A stretch of 64,000 nt of DNA from an uncultured bacterium (GCA_947383005.1 CANDBT010000011.1:44664-108663), one strand, 5' to 3'; counted from the stretch's first letter, positions 51,467-60,784 are shown. Program-made: numbers and translations. Notes: a model not told the origin generated them from the sequence alone.

Positions 51467-51855
51467 TCGGAGTAGCTGGCGGAAGGCTGATGATTGGTGC
51501 GGTAATTGTGCTGGCGGTGTTGATTATCCTGAGTATCATTCGCTCTGTGCTGGGGCCCAGGATTGCCGACAGGATCATTGCCGTCAATATGACCGGAACC
51601 ATGATTATTATGATTATTGCCATATTATCCGTGTATTTGGATGAAAATTATCTGGTGGATGTGTGTCTGATTTATGCCATGATCAGTTTCCTGGGCGTGG
51701 TGGTATTGTGTAAGGTTTACACGGGCGTATACCTGCAGAAAAAGCATATGAGGGCAGATTTGACAGCAGTGGAAGATAACCTGGGCCATCAGGAAAAGAG
51801 CCTGGAGGGAAAAGAAGTAAAGGAGGTGAGGGAGGATGCTTCTTGCATGGATTAG
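51457..51855 (+). CDS. mnhF: Antiporter subunit F (MnhF/MbhB-like)
   Basis: A 132-residue protein. Three membrane helices are followed by a charged tail of about 40 residues. The family signature VLGPRIADRIIAVNMTGTMI is clear. The C-terminal extension (RADLTAVEDNLGHQEKSLEG) is longer than usual for MnhF, which is normally 85-95 residues. The gene overlaps both neighbours, which supports fixed co-expression. Confidence 0.93.
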   Translation: MELIGVAGGRLMIGAVIVLAVLIILSIIRSVLGPRIADRIIAVNMTGTMIIMIIAILSVYLDENYLVDVCLIYAMISFLGVVVLCKVYTGVYLQKKHMRADLTAVEDNLGHQEKSLEGKEVKEVREDASCMD

Positions 51856-52213
51856 AGTGGTGATTTTTGTCATATTTCTGATTACAGGCCTGGTGTTTAT
51901 GGCGTTGGCAGTTTTTGGCGTCAACCGTTACAGACGGGCACTGGTCCGCATGCACTCTGCTGCGCTGGGAGATACCTTGGGGATTTTGTTTGTGATGATG
52001 AGCCTTATGGTTTTGCGGGGATTATCTATGGATACGTTAAAGCTGGCTTTGGTCATTGCTTTTTTTTGGATAGCATCCCCGGTATCAGGCCATATGATTT
52101 CCCGGCTGGAGGCCATGACCAATGACGATTTGGGGGAATTAACCGTTATTCATAAGGATGATATAGAGAAAGAGGAAAGGAAAAGCATAGACAAGGGGGA
52201 AAAGGGCAGATGA
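51836..52213 (+). CDS. mnhG: Antiporter subunit G (MnhG/MbhC-like)
   Basis: A 125-residue protein with three helices. RVVIFVIFLITGLVFMALAV, HSAALGDTLGILFVMMSLMV and ISRLEAMTNDDL match subunit G, where the AxxLGDTLG block is the conserved segment. The C-terminal tail is charged. AAGGAGGTGA lies upstream of ATG 51836, within the end of mnhF. It overlaps the next gene as ATGA. Confidence 0.92.
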   Translation: MLLAWIRVVIFVIFLITGLVFMALAVFGVNRYRRALVRMHSAALGDTLGILFVMMSLMVLRGLSMDTLKLALVIAFFWIASPVSGHMISRLEAMTNDDLGELTVIHKDDIEKEERKSIDKGEKGR

Positions 52214-52476
52214 GATTTTTTGAGATGATTTTGCTGTTAAGTTTGATTGTCTGTGCGGTATCCGTGGGGCTTACGAAGGATTTGTTGACATCGATTGTAA
52301 TTTTCATGTCTTACAGCCTGATTATGTGTGTGATATGGGTCCTTCTCCAGTCTCCGGATTTGGCAATCACGGAGGCGGCAGTAGGTGCAGGAGTGACCAG
52401 TATTTTGTTTTTTGTCACATTGAAGAAGATACGGGCAATTCGGAGGGAGGGGCGGCATGAGCAGGATAAGGGATAA
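52210..52476 (+). CDS. DUF4040 / MbhD-like small subunit
   Basis: An 88-residue protein with two to three helices. LQSPDLAITEAAVGAGVTSI is the diagnostic block of MbhD and of the C-terminal part of MrpA (DUF4040). In classical Mrp operons this domain is fused to the large MrpA subunit; here it is a separate gene, as in Mbh-type hydrogenases and related complexes. It overlaps both neighbours (4 nt and 20 nt). Confidence 0.9.
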   Translation: MRFFEMILLLSLIVCAVSVGLTKDLLTSIVIFMSYSLIMCVIWVLLQSPDLAITEAAVGAGVTSILFFVTLKKIRAIRREGRHEQDKG

Positions 52477-53449
52477 TTATGAAAACAGCCGCTGTCTGAA
52501 GATAAAAAAGTGGATTGACGGAGAAGTGGATCTGTTGGCTTCCGGTGTGGAGATTGAGGCGCCGGAAGAGGCAAAAGAAGCGGCTTTGCCCGAATCGGAT
52601 TTACCAAATCCCGCCTGGCAGCCGGGGATGAGGAGGCCAAAAGCAGCCAAGCGGCGCAGGCGCAACCGGGACGGCCGGGATATCCGGTATTTTCGCAGGA
52701 TATATCAATTGATGTCGGTATTTTTGTGCCTCGCTATTATTTTTATCCTTTTGTGGACGGTCTCCTATTTGCCGGCTTTTGGAAATGCCGGGAATCCGGA
52801 TAACAATGAAGTGTCTGCCCGCTATATAGAGAGTGGCTTGCAGGAAACAGGTGCGGTGAATATTGTTACCGGGATGATTTTGGATTACCGGGCTTTCGAT
52901 ACTTTTGGTGAGTCCTGTGTGTTGTTTATCGCATCCTGTTGTGTGCTGGTGCTTTTGCGGATTGATGCGGCTGATGGAGACGCACGGGCCAGAAAACGGC
53001 TGCGAGAGGCTGATGACCGGGTTTTTGAACCTAAAAATGATGTTATTTTACAGCGCTGTGCCTGCGTGATGGTGCCGTTGATTATGGTATTTGGGATTTA
53101 TATTATTCTCAATGGCCATTTGTCGCCGGGCGGAGGTTTTTCCGGAGGGGCAGTACTGGGTTCCGGTTTGATTCTTTACCTCAATGCGTTTGGCTTTAAA
53201 GAAACAGAACGTTTTTTTACCGAAAAGGTTTATCGGCGAGTGACTTTATCTGCCCTCACTTTTTACTGTCTGGCAAAAAGTTATTCGTTTTTTACTGGCG
53301 CTAATCATCTGCACAGCGGGATTCCTCTGGGGACTCCCGGTGCGATCCTCAGCAGCGGCCTGATTTTGCCGCTGAATATCTGCGTCGGCCTGGTAGTGGC
53401 TTGTACGATGTATGCGTTTTATACGTTATTCAGGAAAGGAGGCATGTAG
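52457..53449 (+). CDS. mnhB: Fused MbhE-MnhB antiporter subunit
   Basis: A 330-residue protein, over twice the usual MnhB size. Residues 1-78 are charged and cytoplasmic. Residues about 85-170 look like MbhE: one helix (MSVFLCLAIIFILLWTVSYL), then VNIVTGMILDYRAFDTFGES, where TxxxLDYRAxDTxGE is the conserved MbhE/MrpA C-terminal motif. Residues about 200-330 are MnhB with YIILNGHLSPGGGFSGGAVL, the GHxxPGGGFxGG signature. So two subunits that are separate in Mbh appear joined here. The ATG lies within the end of the DUF4040 gene. Confidence 0.88.
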   Translation: MSRIRDNYENSRCLKIKKWIDGEVDLLASGVEIEAPEEAKEAALPESDLPNPAWQPGMRRPKAAKRRRRNRDGRDIRYFRRIYQLMSVFLCLAIIFILLWTVSYLPAFGNAGNPDNNEVSARYIESGLQETGAVNIVTGMILDYRAFDTFGESCVLFIASCCVLVLLRIDAADGDARARKRLREADDRVFEPKNDVILQRCACVMVPLIMVFGIYIILNGHLSPGGGFSGGAVLGSGLILYLNAFGFKETERFFTEKVYRRVTLSALTFYCLAKSYSFFTGANHLHSGIPLGTPGAILSSGLILPLNICVGLVVACTMYAFYTLFRKGGM

Positions 53450-53450
53450 C

Positions 53451-53828
53451 ATGGGGGCGCCATTGTTTGTTAATATGGAAGAAACCATATCGATTATTCT
53501 GTTTGGAATTGGCTTTACCATGCTGCTGCTGCATCGGAACCTGATTAAAAAAATCATGGGGATGAATATTATGGATACGGCGGTCTATCTGTTTTTGGCG
53601 GTAAAAGGATATATAAACGGCCGGATGGTACCGATTGTGGTGGATGGCATACAGGATGTCTCGGCATATATTAATCCGGTACCCAGCGGGTTGGTATTGA
53701 CGGGAATAGTGGTATCCGTAAGCACGACAGCTCTTATGCTGGCGTTGACCATCCGCCTGTACGAGCGGTATGGTTCCCTGGATTTGGATGAAATTTTGAT
53801 TAGGATGAAGGAGGAAGAAAGACCATGA
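53451..53828 (+). CDS. mnhC: Antiporter subunit C (MnhC/MbhG/NuoK-like)
   Basis: A 125-residue protein with three helices, related to NuoK. LFGIGFTMLLLHRNLIKKIM, GMNIMDTAVYLFLAVKGYIN and NPVPSGLVLTGIVVSVSTTA match the family, with the ALxLTxIVVS-type motif of MnhC/NuoK in slightly changed form (GLVLTGIVVS). ATG 53451 has AAAGGAGG 8 nt upstream. It overlaps the next gene as ATGA. Confidence 0.93.
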   Translation: MGAPLFVNMEETISIILFGIGFTMLLLHRNLIKKIMGMNIMDTAVYLFLAVKGYINGRMVPIVVDGIQDVSAYINPVPSGLVLTGIVVSVSTTALMLALTIRLYERYGSLDLDEILIRMKEEERP

Positions 53829-55342
53829 GTTTTGTTCAGAATTTTCCTTTCTTCTCCATCATTATCGCTATGTTTTCCGGGATAATTTCCTCGGTGCTGG
53901 ACGCGAAAAAAGCCAGGAATCTGAGCCTTGCGGCTATTATGGTGACGACAGGGATGTCGGCGGCAGTACTCGTTTTCTGCTTGCGGACAGGGGAGAGTTA
54001 TACGTATATGATGGGGCATTTCCCTGCGCCCTGGGGAAATGAGATCCGGGCAGGGGTGCTGGAAGGGCTGACGGCGTTTTTTTTCGGCGTGGTAATGCTT
54101 TTATCTGTGGTCGGCGGTTTGGATCATACGGCTAAAGATGTGGAGAAGACAAAACAAAATCTTTTCTTTATTATGATCGATCTGATGCTTAGCTCTCTGT
54201 TGGCGTTAATTTACACCAATGACTTGTTTACGGCTTATGTATTCGTGGAAATCAATACGATTGCCGGATGCGGGCTGATTATGATTCGGCAAATCGGACG
54301 CAGTTTACTGGCGGCTATCCGTTATATGATTATGAGCCAGTTGGGTTCCGGCCTGTTTCTTATCGGTCTCAGCCTTCTGTATGATGTGACCGGCCATCTG
54401 CTGATGAGCCCGGCAAAGGAGGCAGTAGCCGGCATTGAAGCGGCAGGGATTTATGCGCTCCCTATGTTGGTTATCGTGGCGGTAATCAGCGTGGGCCTGG
54501 CTATTAAAAGCGGCCTTTATCCTTTTCATTCCTGGATACCAGATACTTACGGATATGCGACGCCGACAGCCAGCGCCATATTGTCAGGCTTGGTGTCCAA
54601 AGGATATATTTTTTTGTTGATTAAGATTTTTTATCGTGTTTTGGGGCGGGAAAACGTAGTGGCCAGCCAGATAGTCAATGTGCTGTTTATGTTTGGTCTG
54701 GCGGGAATGATGCTGGGCTCCGTCCATGCGATTATGCAGAAGGATACCCGTCGGATGATTGCCTATTCATCGGTGGCCCAAATCGGTTATATTTATATGG
54801 GTATTGGTTTGGGAACCACGGCCGGCATGGTGGCCGCCGTATTTCATATATTTACTCATTCGGCGACAAAGGCCCTTTTGTTTATCAGTGCTGTCGGGCT
54901 GTATGAGGTGTCGGATGATAAGAAGGATTTCCGCAGCCTGCGGGGCGCCGGATACAGAAATCCGTTGGCCGGCATCGGATTTTCCGTGGGATCGCTGTCC
55001 ATGGTGGGTTTTCCTATGCTGGCTGGCTTTATTTCCAAGCTGCTGTTTGCAACCTCAGCTTTGCAAAGCCCTCATAAAATGCTGCCGACAGTGATTGCTT
55101 TGGCTATCAGTACGATTCTTAATGCCGTGTATTTTTTGCGGTTGGTGATTACTTTGTATTCCATACCGGAAAAAGGTTTGGAGAAGCCATTGGACAATGG
55201 CAGCAAAGAAAAACCGCCGATACACAGTTCATGGAAACTGCGGCTGGCTGTATTGAGCTTCATTTTGCTGAATCTGTTTTTGGGGCTGTACTCACAGCCG
55301 ATAGTAGGAGCCATTGAAAACGGGCTGGCAATGTTTGCGTAA
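53825..55342 (+). CDS. Proton-translocating antiporter subunit 1 (MnhD/NuoL-M-N family)
   Basis: A 505-residue protein with about fourteen helices. The TM5 glutamate is in YVFVEINTIAGCGLIMIRQI, and the TM7-TM8 block is KSGLYPFHSWIPDTYGYATP with TASAILSGLVSKGYIFLLIK, giving the two key lysines. MQKDTRRMIAYSSVAQIGYI and HIFTHSATKALLFISAVGLY match the later half-channel. This copy has YGYATPTASA where the others have HPVAPAPASA or similar, so it differs from its three neighbours. It is the first of four homologues in a row. Confidence 0.92.
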   Translation: MSFVQNFPFFSIIIAMFSGIISSVLDAKKARNLSLAAIMVTTGMSAAVLVFCLRTGESYTYMMGHFPAPWGNEIRAGVLEGLTAFFFGVVMLLSVVGGLDHTAKDVEKTKQNLFFIMIDLMLSSLLALIYTNDLFTAYVFVEINTIAGCGLIMIRQIGRSLLAAIRYMIMSQLGSGLFLIGLSLLYDVTGHLLMSPAKEAVAGIEAAGIYALPMLVIVAVISVGLAIKSGLYPFHSWIPDTYGYATPTASAILSGLVSKGYIFLLIKIFYRVLGRENVVASQIVNVLFMFGLAGMMLGSVHAIMQKDTRRMIAYSSVAQIGYIYMGIGLGTTAGMVAAVFHIFTHSATKALLFISAVGLYEVSDDKKDFRSLRGAGYRNPLAGIGFSVGSLSMVGFPMLAGFISKLLFATSALQSPHKMLPTVIALAISTILNAVYFLRLVITLYSIPEKGLEKPLDNGSKEKPPIHSSWKLRLAVLSFILLNLFLGLYSQPIVGAIENGLAMFA

Positions 55343-55357
55343 AGGAGAATCGGAATC

Positions 55358-56869
55358 ATGAATGTGATGGAAGGACAGTTGGTTTTGCTGCTGCCAGTGA
55401 TTGTTCCCATAGGGGCAGGGCTGTTGATTCTGCTGGCAAAGGCATTCGGGCAAAACAGAAGCTTATTGGCTGGTACCGTGGTTCTGGCTTTGGCAGCGGA
55501 AATGGTATTGGTGCTTGTGGCTTTGGGGAATGGCAAGAGCTTGGCCGTCTGGCGGATGACGGATATGCTGACATTGGATTTTCAGATCGATAGCGTAAGC
55601 AGGATATTTGCTTCACTGACCGTGACCGTCTGGTTTTTGGTAGGTCTTTATGCCATTTCCTATATGTCCCATGAGCAGGAGGAACAGCGGTTTTTCGGGT
55701 TTTATCTGATTGTGCTGGGCGTACTTATCGGTTTGGATTTTTCGGGGAATTTGATCACGCTGTATGTGTTTTATGAGTTGATGACTCTGACTTCCCTGCC
55801 TTTAGTGCTTCATGAGCGTACTCGGGAAGCTTCCATGGCGGGGCTGAAATATCTGTTTTACTCGGTTGCCGGCGCGTTTCTGGCGCTGTTCGGCATACTT
55901 TTTTTGGCAGGTACAGCGAATAATCTGACTTTTGTTCCGGGAGGCATGCCCGGTGTACAGAATGCAGTTTTTTCCGGAAAAGAAGGGCTGCTTTTGGCAG
56001 CGGTATTTTGTCTGTTGATCGGTTTTGGGGCAAAGGCAGGAATGTTCCCTCTTCACGGATGGCTGCCCACGGCCCACCCGGTAGCGCCGGCTCCGGCCAG
56101 CGCCCTGATGTCCGGTGTGATTACCAAGGCAGGTGTGCTGGCGGTAATCCGGGTGGTTTATTTTGTCGTGGGGCCGGAAGCGATCCGTGGCACCTGGGTG
56201 CAGGACGGCTGGATTTTTTTGAGCCTGCTGACCGTGTTTATGGGTTCGCTGCTTGCTTACAAGGAGCCTTTGCTGAAAAAACGTCTGGCGTATTCGACGG
56301 TCAGCCAGGTGTCTTATATTTTATTCGGGCTTGGTATGCTGCAGCCAACGGCTTTTGTGGGTGCACTTTCCCATGTGGTCTTTCACTCGCTGATTAAAAA
56401 TGCTCTGTTTCTCTGTGCGGGAGCGATGATTTTGCATACAGGAAAAACGAAGGTGAAGGATATGGCTGGCCTGGGAAAAGATATGCCGGTTACGCTGAGC
56501 TGCTTCACCATAGTTTCATTGGCCCTTATCGGGATTCCTCCGGCCAGCGGGTTTGTCAGCAAATGGTATCTGGCGACGGGGGCTTTGGCTTCCGGCACAG
56601 GGGCCTGGGCGTGGATTGGACCGGTAATGCTGCTGGTCAGCGCACTTTTGACGGCAGGTTATTTACTCCCGTTGACAATCCAGGGGTTTTTTCCGGGAGC
56701 GGATTTAGCCGATGGCCGGCCGGAAAAGGGAGAGCGGGTAACAAAGCCGGAACTTTCAGCATGGATGCTGGTTCCTGTTTTGGCGCTGACGGCGGGTTCT
56801 CTGCTCCTTGGCTGTTTTCCCGGCGGGATTCTTGCTATGTTGAAAACCATTGCATCTGCAGTGCTTTGA
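55358..56869 (+). CDS. Proton-translocating antiporter subunit 2 (MnhD-like)
   Basis: A 503-residue protein of the same family. It shows LYVFYELMTLTSLPLVLHER (TM5 Glu), KAGMFPLHGWLPTAHPVAPA with PASALMSGVITKAGVLAVIR (both Lys) and LLKKRLAYSTVSQVSYILFG. It lies 15 nt after subunit 1. It is closest in feel to MnhD. Sequence between the conserved blocks is distinct from the other three copies, so the set is not a recent tandem duplication. Confidence 0.93.
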   Translation: MNVMEGQLVLLLPVIVPIGAGLLILLAKAFGQNRSLLAGTVVLALAAEMVLVLVALGNGKSLAVWRMTDMLTLDFQIDSVSRIFASLTVTVWFLVGLYAISYMSHEQEEQRFFGFYLIVLGVLIGLDFSGNLITLYVFYELMTLTSLPLVLHERTREASMAGLKYLFYSVAGAFLALFGILFLAGTANNLTFVPGGMPGVQNAVFSGKEGLLLAAVFCLLIGFGAKAGMFPLHGWLPTAHPVAPAPASALMSGVITKAGVLAVIRVVYFVVGPEAIRGTWVQDGWIFLSLLTVFMGSLLAYKEPLLKKRLAYSTVSQVSYILFGLGMLQPTAFVGALSHVVFHSLIKNALFLCAGAMILHTGKTKVKDMAGLGKDMPVTLSCFTIVSLALIGIPPASGFVSKWYLATGALASGTGAWAWIGPVMLLVSALLTAGYLLPLTIQGFFPGADLADGRPEKGERVTKPELSAWMLVPVLALTAGSLLLGCFPGGILAMLKTIASAVL

Positions 56870-56882
56870 CGGAGGAATTGCT

Positions 56883-58439
56883 ATGAGCGATATGATATTG
56901 GCGGTGCCTGTGCTGCTGCCTATTCTCGGCGGTGCGGGGATACTGATCCGGCAGTTGCGGGCGAAGGAAAAGGAGGCCGGGCGTCAGTTGGCATTTATTG
57001 CCGAAGGGCTGGTTTTAATAAACAGTTTGGTGATTTTTTGGCTGTTAGGGAACAAGATGGGCGGCAGCCTGGTGCTGTTCCGGCTGTTTGGAAATTTGAC
57101 TGTCCGATTTAAGCTGGATTTGATGGGCGGCGTATTTGCCGGGATGATTGCCTTTTTATGGCCGCTGGCGACGCTGTATGCCTGGGAATATATGATTCAT
57201 GAGGAGCGAAAAAGGACGTTTTTTGCTTATTATGTCATGACTTATGGTGTGACTTCCGGGATTGCCCTTGCAGGAAATCTGGTGACTATGTATTTGTGCT
57301 ATGAAATGCTGACGCTGGTTACTTTTCCTTTGGTGCTTTATCCGATGACGAAGGAAGCTAAGACGGCCAGCCGGAGATATCTGTATTATTCTATCGGCGG
57401 CGCGGCGTTTGCTTTTATCGGGCTGGTGTTTGTTCTTAGCTTTTCTGCCACAGGTAATACAGATTTCCTTCCGGGCGGGATTTTAAACCTGTCTCTTGCG
57501 CAAGAGAGGAAGAATCTGCTGCTGTTTGTTTATTTGCTGGCGTTTTTCGGTTTTGGCGTTAAAGCGGCATTGTTTCCTCTCCATCGATGGCTGCCCCGGG
57601 CGGCGGTAGCGCCTACCCCGGTGACGGCTTTGCTCCATGCGGTAGCCGTAGTAAAATCCGGTGCGTTTGCCATTTTGCGTTTGACCTATTTTTGTTTCGG
57701 GGTTTCGTTTTTGCGCGGGACCTGGGTTCAAGGCGTGGTAATAACGGCTGCCCTGGTGACGATTGTTTTCGGTTCTACCATGGCTGTGCGGGAGATACAT
57801 TGGAAAAGGCGGCTGGCTTATTCCACTATCAGCAATCTGTCTTATATTTTGTTTGGGGCGGCGGTGATGACGCCTTTGGGGCTGACAGCGGCCCTCAGCC
57901 ATATGCTCATCCATGCTTTTATGAAAATATGTTCTTTTTTCTGTGCCGGGGCAGTCATGCACCAGACAGGAAAAACCTATGTCTATGAGCTGGACGGTTT
58001 AGGGCGGCGGATGCCGCTGACTTTCGGTTGTCTGACGGTTGCCAGTTTGTCGCTTATGGGAATGCCTTTGCTTGGAGGGTTTATCAGCAAATGGAATCTG
58101 GCCCAGGCGGCTTTCGGGGCAATGGGGATGACAGGGAGCGGAACTTTAAGTGATAAAATTATCAGCGGCCTTCTCTGCGCCGGAGTGGCGGTGATTTTAT
58201 ATTCGGCGTTGATGACGGGGATTTATATGATGACTGTCATTGTGAGAGCGTATTTTCCCCGGCGGGAGCAGCCGGCTGAGGAAACCGAAGGCGGAGGAGA
58301 AGGATTTGCGGCCAGCCTCGATCCCAATTGGATGATGCTGTTCCCGCTGGTGGTTTTTGCGGTGATGATTATTTTGCTGGGGATGTGCCCGGCGCCGGTA
58401 ATGGCAGTCCTGACAGCGATAGGAGGTGAGGCAGGTTGA
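56883..58439 (+). CDS. Proton-translocating antiporter subunit 3 (MnhD/MnhA-like)
   Basis: A 518-residue protein with about fourteen helices. TM5 has MYLCYEMLTLVTFPLVLYPM. The TM7-TM8 block is KAALFPLHRWLPRAAVAPTP with VTALLHAVAVVKSGAFAILR, where ALLHAVAVVKxGAF is the version typical of NuoL/MrpA and contrasts with ALLSGxxxKxGxF in the other copies. WKRRLAYSTISNLSYILFGA and HMLIHAFMKICSFFCAGAVM follow. ATG 56883 has GGAGG upstream. It ends four bases past the next start. Confidence 0.92.
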   Translation: MSDMILAVPVLLPILGGAGILIRQLRAKEKEAGRQLAFIAEGLVLINSLVIFWLLGNKMGGSLVLFRLFGNLTVRFKLDLMGGVFAGMIAFLWPLATLYAWEYMIHEERKRTFFAYYVMTYGVTSGIALAGNLVTMYLCYEMLTLVTFPLVLYPMTKEAKTASRRYLYYSIGGAAFAFIGLVFVLSFSATGNTDFLPGGILNLSLAQERKNLLLFVYLLAFFGFGVKAALFPLHRWLPRAAVAPTPVTALLHAVAVVKSGAFAILRLTYFCFGVSFLRGTWVQGVVITAALVTIVFGSTMAVREIHWKRRLAYSTISNLSYILFGAAVMTPLGLTAALSHMLIHAFMKICSFFCAGAVMHQTGKTYVYELDGLGRRMPLTFGCLTVASLSLMGMPLLGGFISKWNLAQAAFGAMGMTGSGTLSDKIISGLLCAGVAVILYSALMTGIYMMTVIVRAYFPRREQPAEETEGGGEGFAASLDPNWMMLFPLVVFAVMIILLGMCPAPVMAVLTAIGGEAG

Positions 58440-60379
58440 AGGAGATGGATTGGATGATTCCGGAGATATGCGCGATGGGACTGCATTTTCGCCTTGATGG
58501 TTTCCGCCTGGTTTATCTGTGTATTGCTGTGTTGATGTGGACGGTAAGCGGCGTGTTCTCTCTGGAGTACATGGCTCATTATAAGAAAAAGCGGCGTTAT
58601 TACCTGTTTTTCTGGGCTACATTTATTGCTACGGCGGGGGTGTTTTTATCGGCGGATTTTTATACTACCTTTATCTTTTTTGAGATTATGTCTTTTACTT
58701 CCTACGTCTGGGTGGCTTTTGATGAGAGGAAAGAAAGTTTGAGAGCGGCGGAAACGTATTTGGCGGTAGCGGTAATCGGCGGTATGGTTATGCTGATGGG
58801 GCTGTTTTTGCTGGATAATCTTTTTGGTACTTTGGCTTTTGACGAGCTGGGGACGGAGGCAGGGAAAATCCTCCGGGGCGAGTTGGGAATCCGGCAGCAG
58901 GCATGCGCCCTGGGTTCGCCGCGGACGCAGCTTTATGTAGCTTCCGGGCTGCTGCTTTTTGGGTTTGGCGCCAAAGCGGGCTGCTTCCCGCTTCATATCT
59001 GGCTGCCGAAAGCCCACCCGGTGGCGCCGGCGCCAGCCAGTGCGTTGCTGTCGGGGATTTTGACCAAAGCAGGTGTTTTCGGGGTGATTGTAGTGTCTTG
59101 CGTTATGCTGGGCACGAGCGGGGAATGGGGAATGCTGGTTGCCTGCCTGGGGTTGGTTACTATGTTTTTGGGCGGTTTGCTGGCGTTGTTTTCCATTAAT
59201 CTGAAACGTACGTTGGCTTGCTCTTCCGTCTCGCAGATTGGTTTTATCCTGACGGGAATCGGGATGAGCTGTCTGCTGAGATATGCCGGGAAGGATATTG
59301 GGCTGGCTGTGGAAGGGACGTTTCTGCATATGGTGAACCACTCCCTGTTTAAACTGGTTTTGTTTTTATGTGCGGCAGCGGTATTCATGAACCTGCATCA
59401 GCTTGATTTGAATGATATCCGGGGGTTCGGCCGGAAGAAACCGATGCTTTTGTTTTGTTATTTGATGGGGGCGTTGGGAATAAGCGGCGTGCCCTTGTGG
59501 AGCGGCTATATCAGCAAAACCCTGATTCATGAGAGTATTGTGGAATATGCGGAGGCTGTAAATGAAGCAGGGCCGGCTGCAGGGCAGCTCATGGCCGGCC
59601 CTGCCTTTTGGCGGGGGGCAGAATGGCTGTTTTTGCTGAGCGGCGGGCTGACTGTGGCGTATATGCTGAAATTGTTTTTTGTCCTGTTTATCGATATCCA
59701 TCCTACCCGCCAAAAGGAATTTGACGATATGTCGGGAAGTTATATGCGCCCTTTGAGCGGCTTTGTGCTGGCTTTGCCGTCAGTCATTATCCTGGCGTTG
59801 GGTGTTATTGCCTCTTCGAAAATGGATCGGCTGGCGTATCTGGGACGGGAATTTTTCCGCTGGGAAGGCCAGGGGAGCCTGGAAGCCTATTTTTCCCCGG
59901 GAAATTTAAGCGGCGGCATGATTTCCCTTGGCATAGGCATGGTTCTATATAGCCTGGTTGTCCGGCTTTGGATGATGGACAAAGGAAGCGGGAGGTATGT
60001 GGACCGGTGGCCTGCATGGATGGATTTGGAGGAGGTACTTTACCGCCCGGCAATCCGGCTGATGGTGGTGATTTCGCTGGTAGCCTGCCGTATTCTGGAA
60101 CACATGACGGACGGGCTGATCTTGGCTGCCCGGAAGACTACGCACAGGCAAATTCCGTCTGTTCCGTCAACGGCCGGCAAGGGAAAGGTCTATGGAAAAA
60201 GGCGGAGATGGCATTGGATGCGGCCGTCGTGGACGACGCAGTTTTTACTTTTGTCAGTTGGACGCCTCCGGAGGAGCGGGCGGCTGGTGGAAGAGAGCTT
60301 TTCTTACGGATTGATGCTGGTTTGTATCGGGCTTTGCCTGACGCTGGGATATTTGCTGCTGGCGTTTCTTCGGGGGTAG
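58436..60379 (+). CDS. Proton-translocating antiporter subunit 4, long form (MnhA/NuoL-like)
   Basis: A 647-residue protein, the longest of the four. It has TFIFFEIMSFTSYVWVAFDE, KAGCFPLHIWLPKAHPVAPA with PASALLSGILTKAGVFGVIV and LKRTLACSSVSQIGFILTGI. A C-terminal extension of about 130 residues includes two extra helices (FSYGLMLVCIGLCLTLGYLL) and a basic stretch, recalling the lateral-helix region of NuoL but shorter. A TTG start at 58436 is used because AGGAGGTGA lies 6 nt upstream; ATG 58445 is the alternative. No hydrogenase or NADH-dehydrogenase catalytic subunit follows. Confidence 0.9.
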   Translation: MKEMDWMIPEICAMGLHFRLDGFRLVYLCIAVLMWTVSGVFSLEYMAHYKKKRRYYLFFWATFIATAGVFLSADFYTTFIFFEIMSFTSYVWVAFDERKESLRAAETYLAVAVIGGMVMLMGLFLLDNLFGTLAFDELGTEAGKILRGELGIRQQACALGSPRTQLYVASGLLLFGFGAKAGCFPLHIWLPKAHPVAPAPASALLSGILTKAGVFGVIVVSCVMLGTSGEWGMLVACLGLVTMFLGGLLALFSINLKRTLACSSVSQIGFILTGIGMSCLLRYAGKDIGLAVEGTFLHMVNHSLFKLVLFLCAAAVFMNLHQLDLNDIRGFGRKKPMLLFCYLMGALGISGVPLWSGYISKTLIHESIVEYAEAVNEAGPAAGQLMAGPAFWRGAEWLFLLSGGLTVAYMLKLFFVLFIDIHPTRQKEFDDMSGSYMRPLSGFVLALPSVIILALGVIASSKMDRLAYLGREFFRWEGQGSLEAYFSPGNLSGGMISLGIGMVLYSLVVRLWMMDKGSGRYVDRWPAWMDLEEVLYRPAIRLMVVISLVACRILEHMTDGLILAARKTTHRQIPSVPSTAGKGKVYGKRRRWHWMRPSWTTQFLLLSVGRLRRSGRLVEESFSYGLMLVCIGLCLTLGYLLLAFLRG

Positions 60380-60685
60380 GGGATATCCCGGAGGGTATTC
60401 TGAGGTAACCGCTCAGGCATATCTGCGAGTTTACCGCGTTGGTTGTTCGGTATCGGGTCTTTGAGTAAAAGGTTATGGCAGCCAGGTATCTGACTGATGG
60501 CTGATTGGCCGGTGCAGGCGGGCAAGAAGATAGGCTGTCTGCGCTGTTACGGAAAAAGATTATGTTGCATCCTGGATGATCCGCAGGGGATTAGCCAGAA
60601 TATTGCTGTCTGGGTTGCTGCGTTTTATAAGTGCATTGTATGGGAAAATACACAAAGTATACTTTTACAAAATGGCCTGGTTCTT
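60380..60685. other. Intergenic stretch with no gene seen
   Basis: I see no supported gene. The three forward frames contain short open stretches without family patterns or ribosome sites. Palindrome-rich DNA starts at 60686. No clear U-tract terminator for the antiporter operon is evident. Confidence 0.5.
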
Positions 60686-60784
60686 TATATTACAGGAACC
60701 GCTTCGCGAACCCTGTAATCGGATTTACGGCGCAAAAGCATGCGCCTTTTATGAGAATCAAAAGCGTGATTCTCATAAGTTATA
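60686..60784. repeat. Three-hairpin palindromic element, inverted copy of 37679-37777
   Basis: Read on the minus strand it starts TATAACTTATGAG and ends CTGTAATATA, with the same order of hairpins as 37679-37777. The second and third hairpins are nearly identical (AAGGCGC / GCGCC; ATTACAGGGTTCGCG / CGGTTCCTGTAAT). The first differs in sequence (TGAGAATCA...TGATTCTCA versus TATCAGAATTTGC...) but still pairs. Confidence 0.85.
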
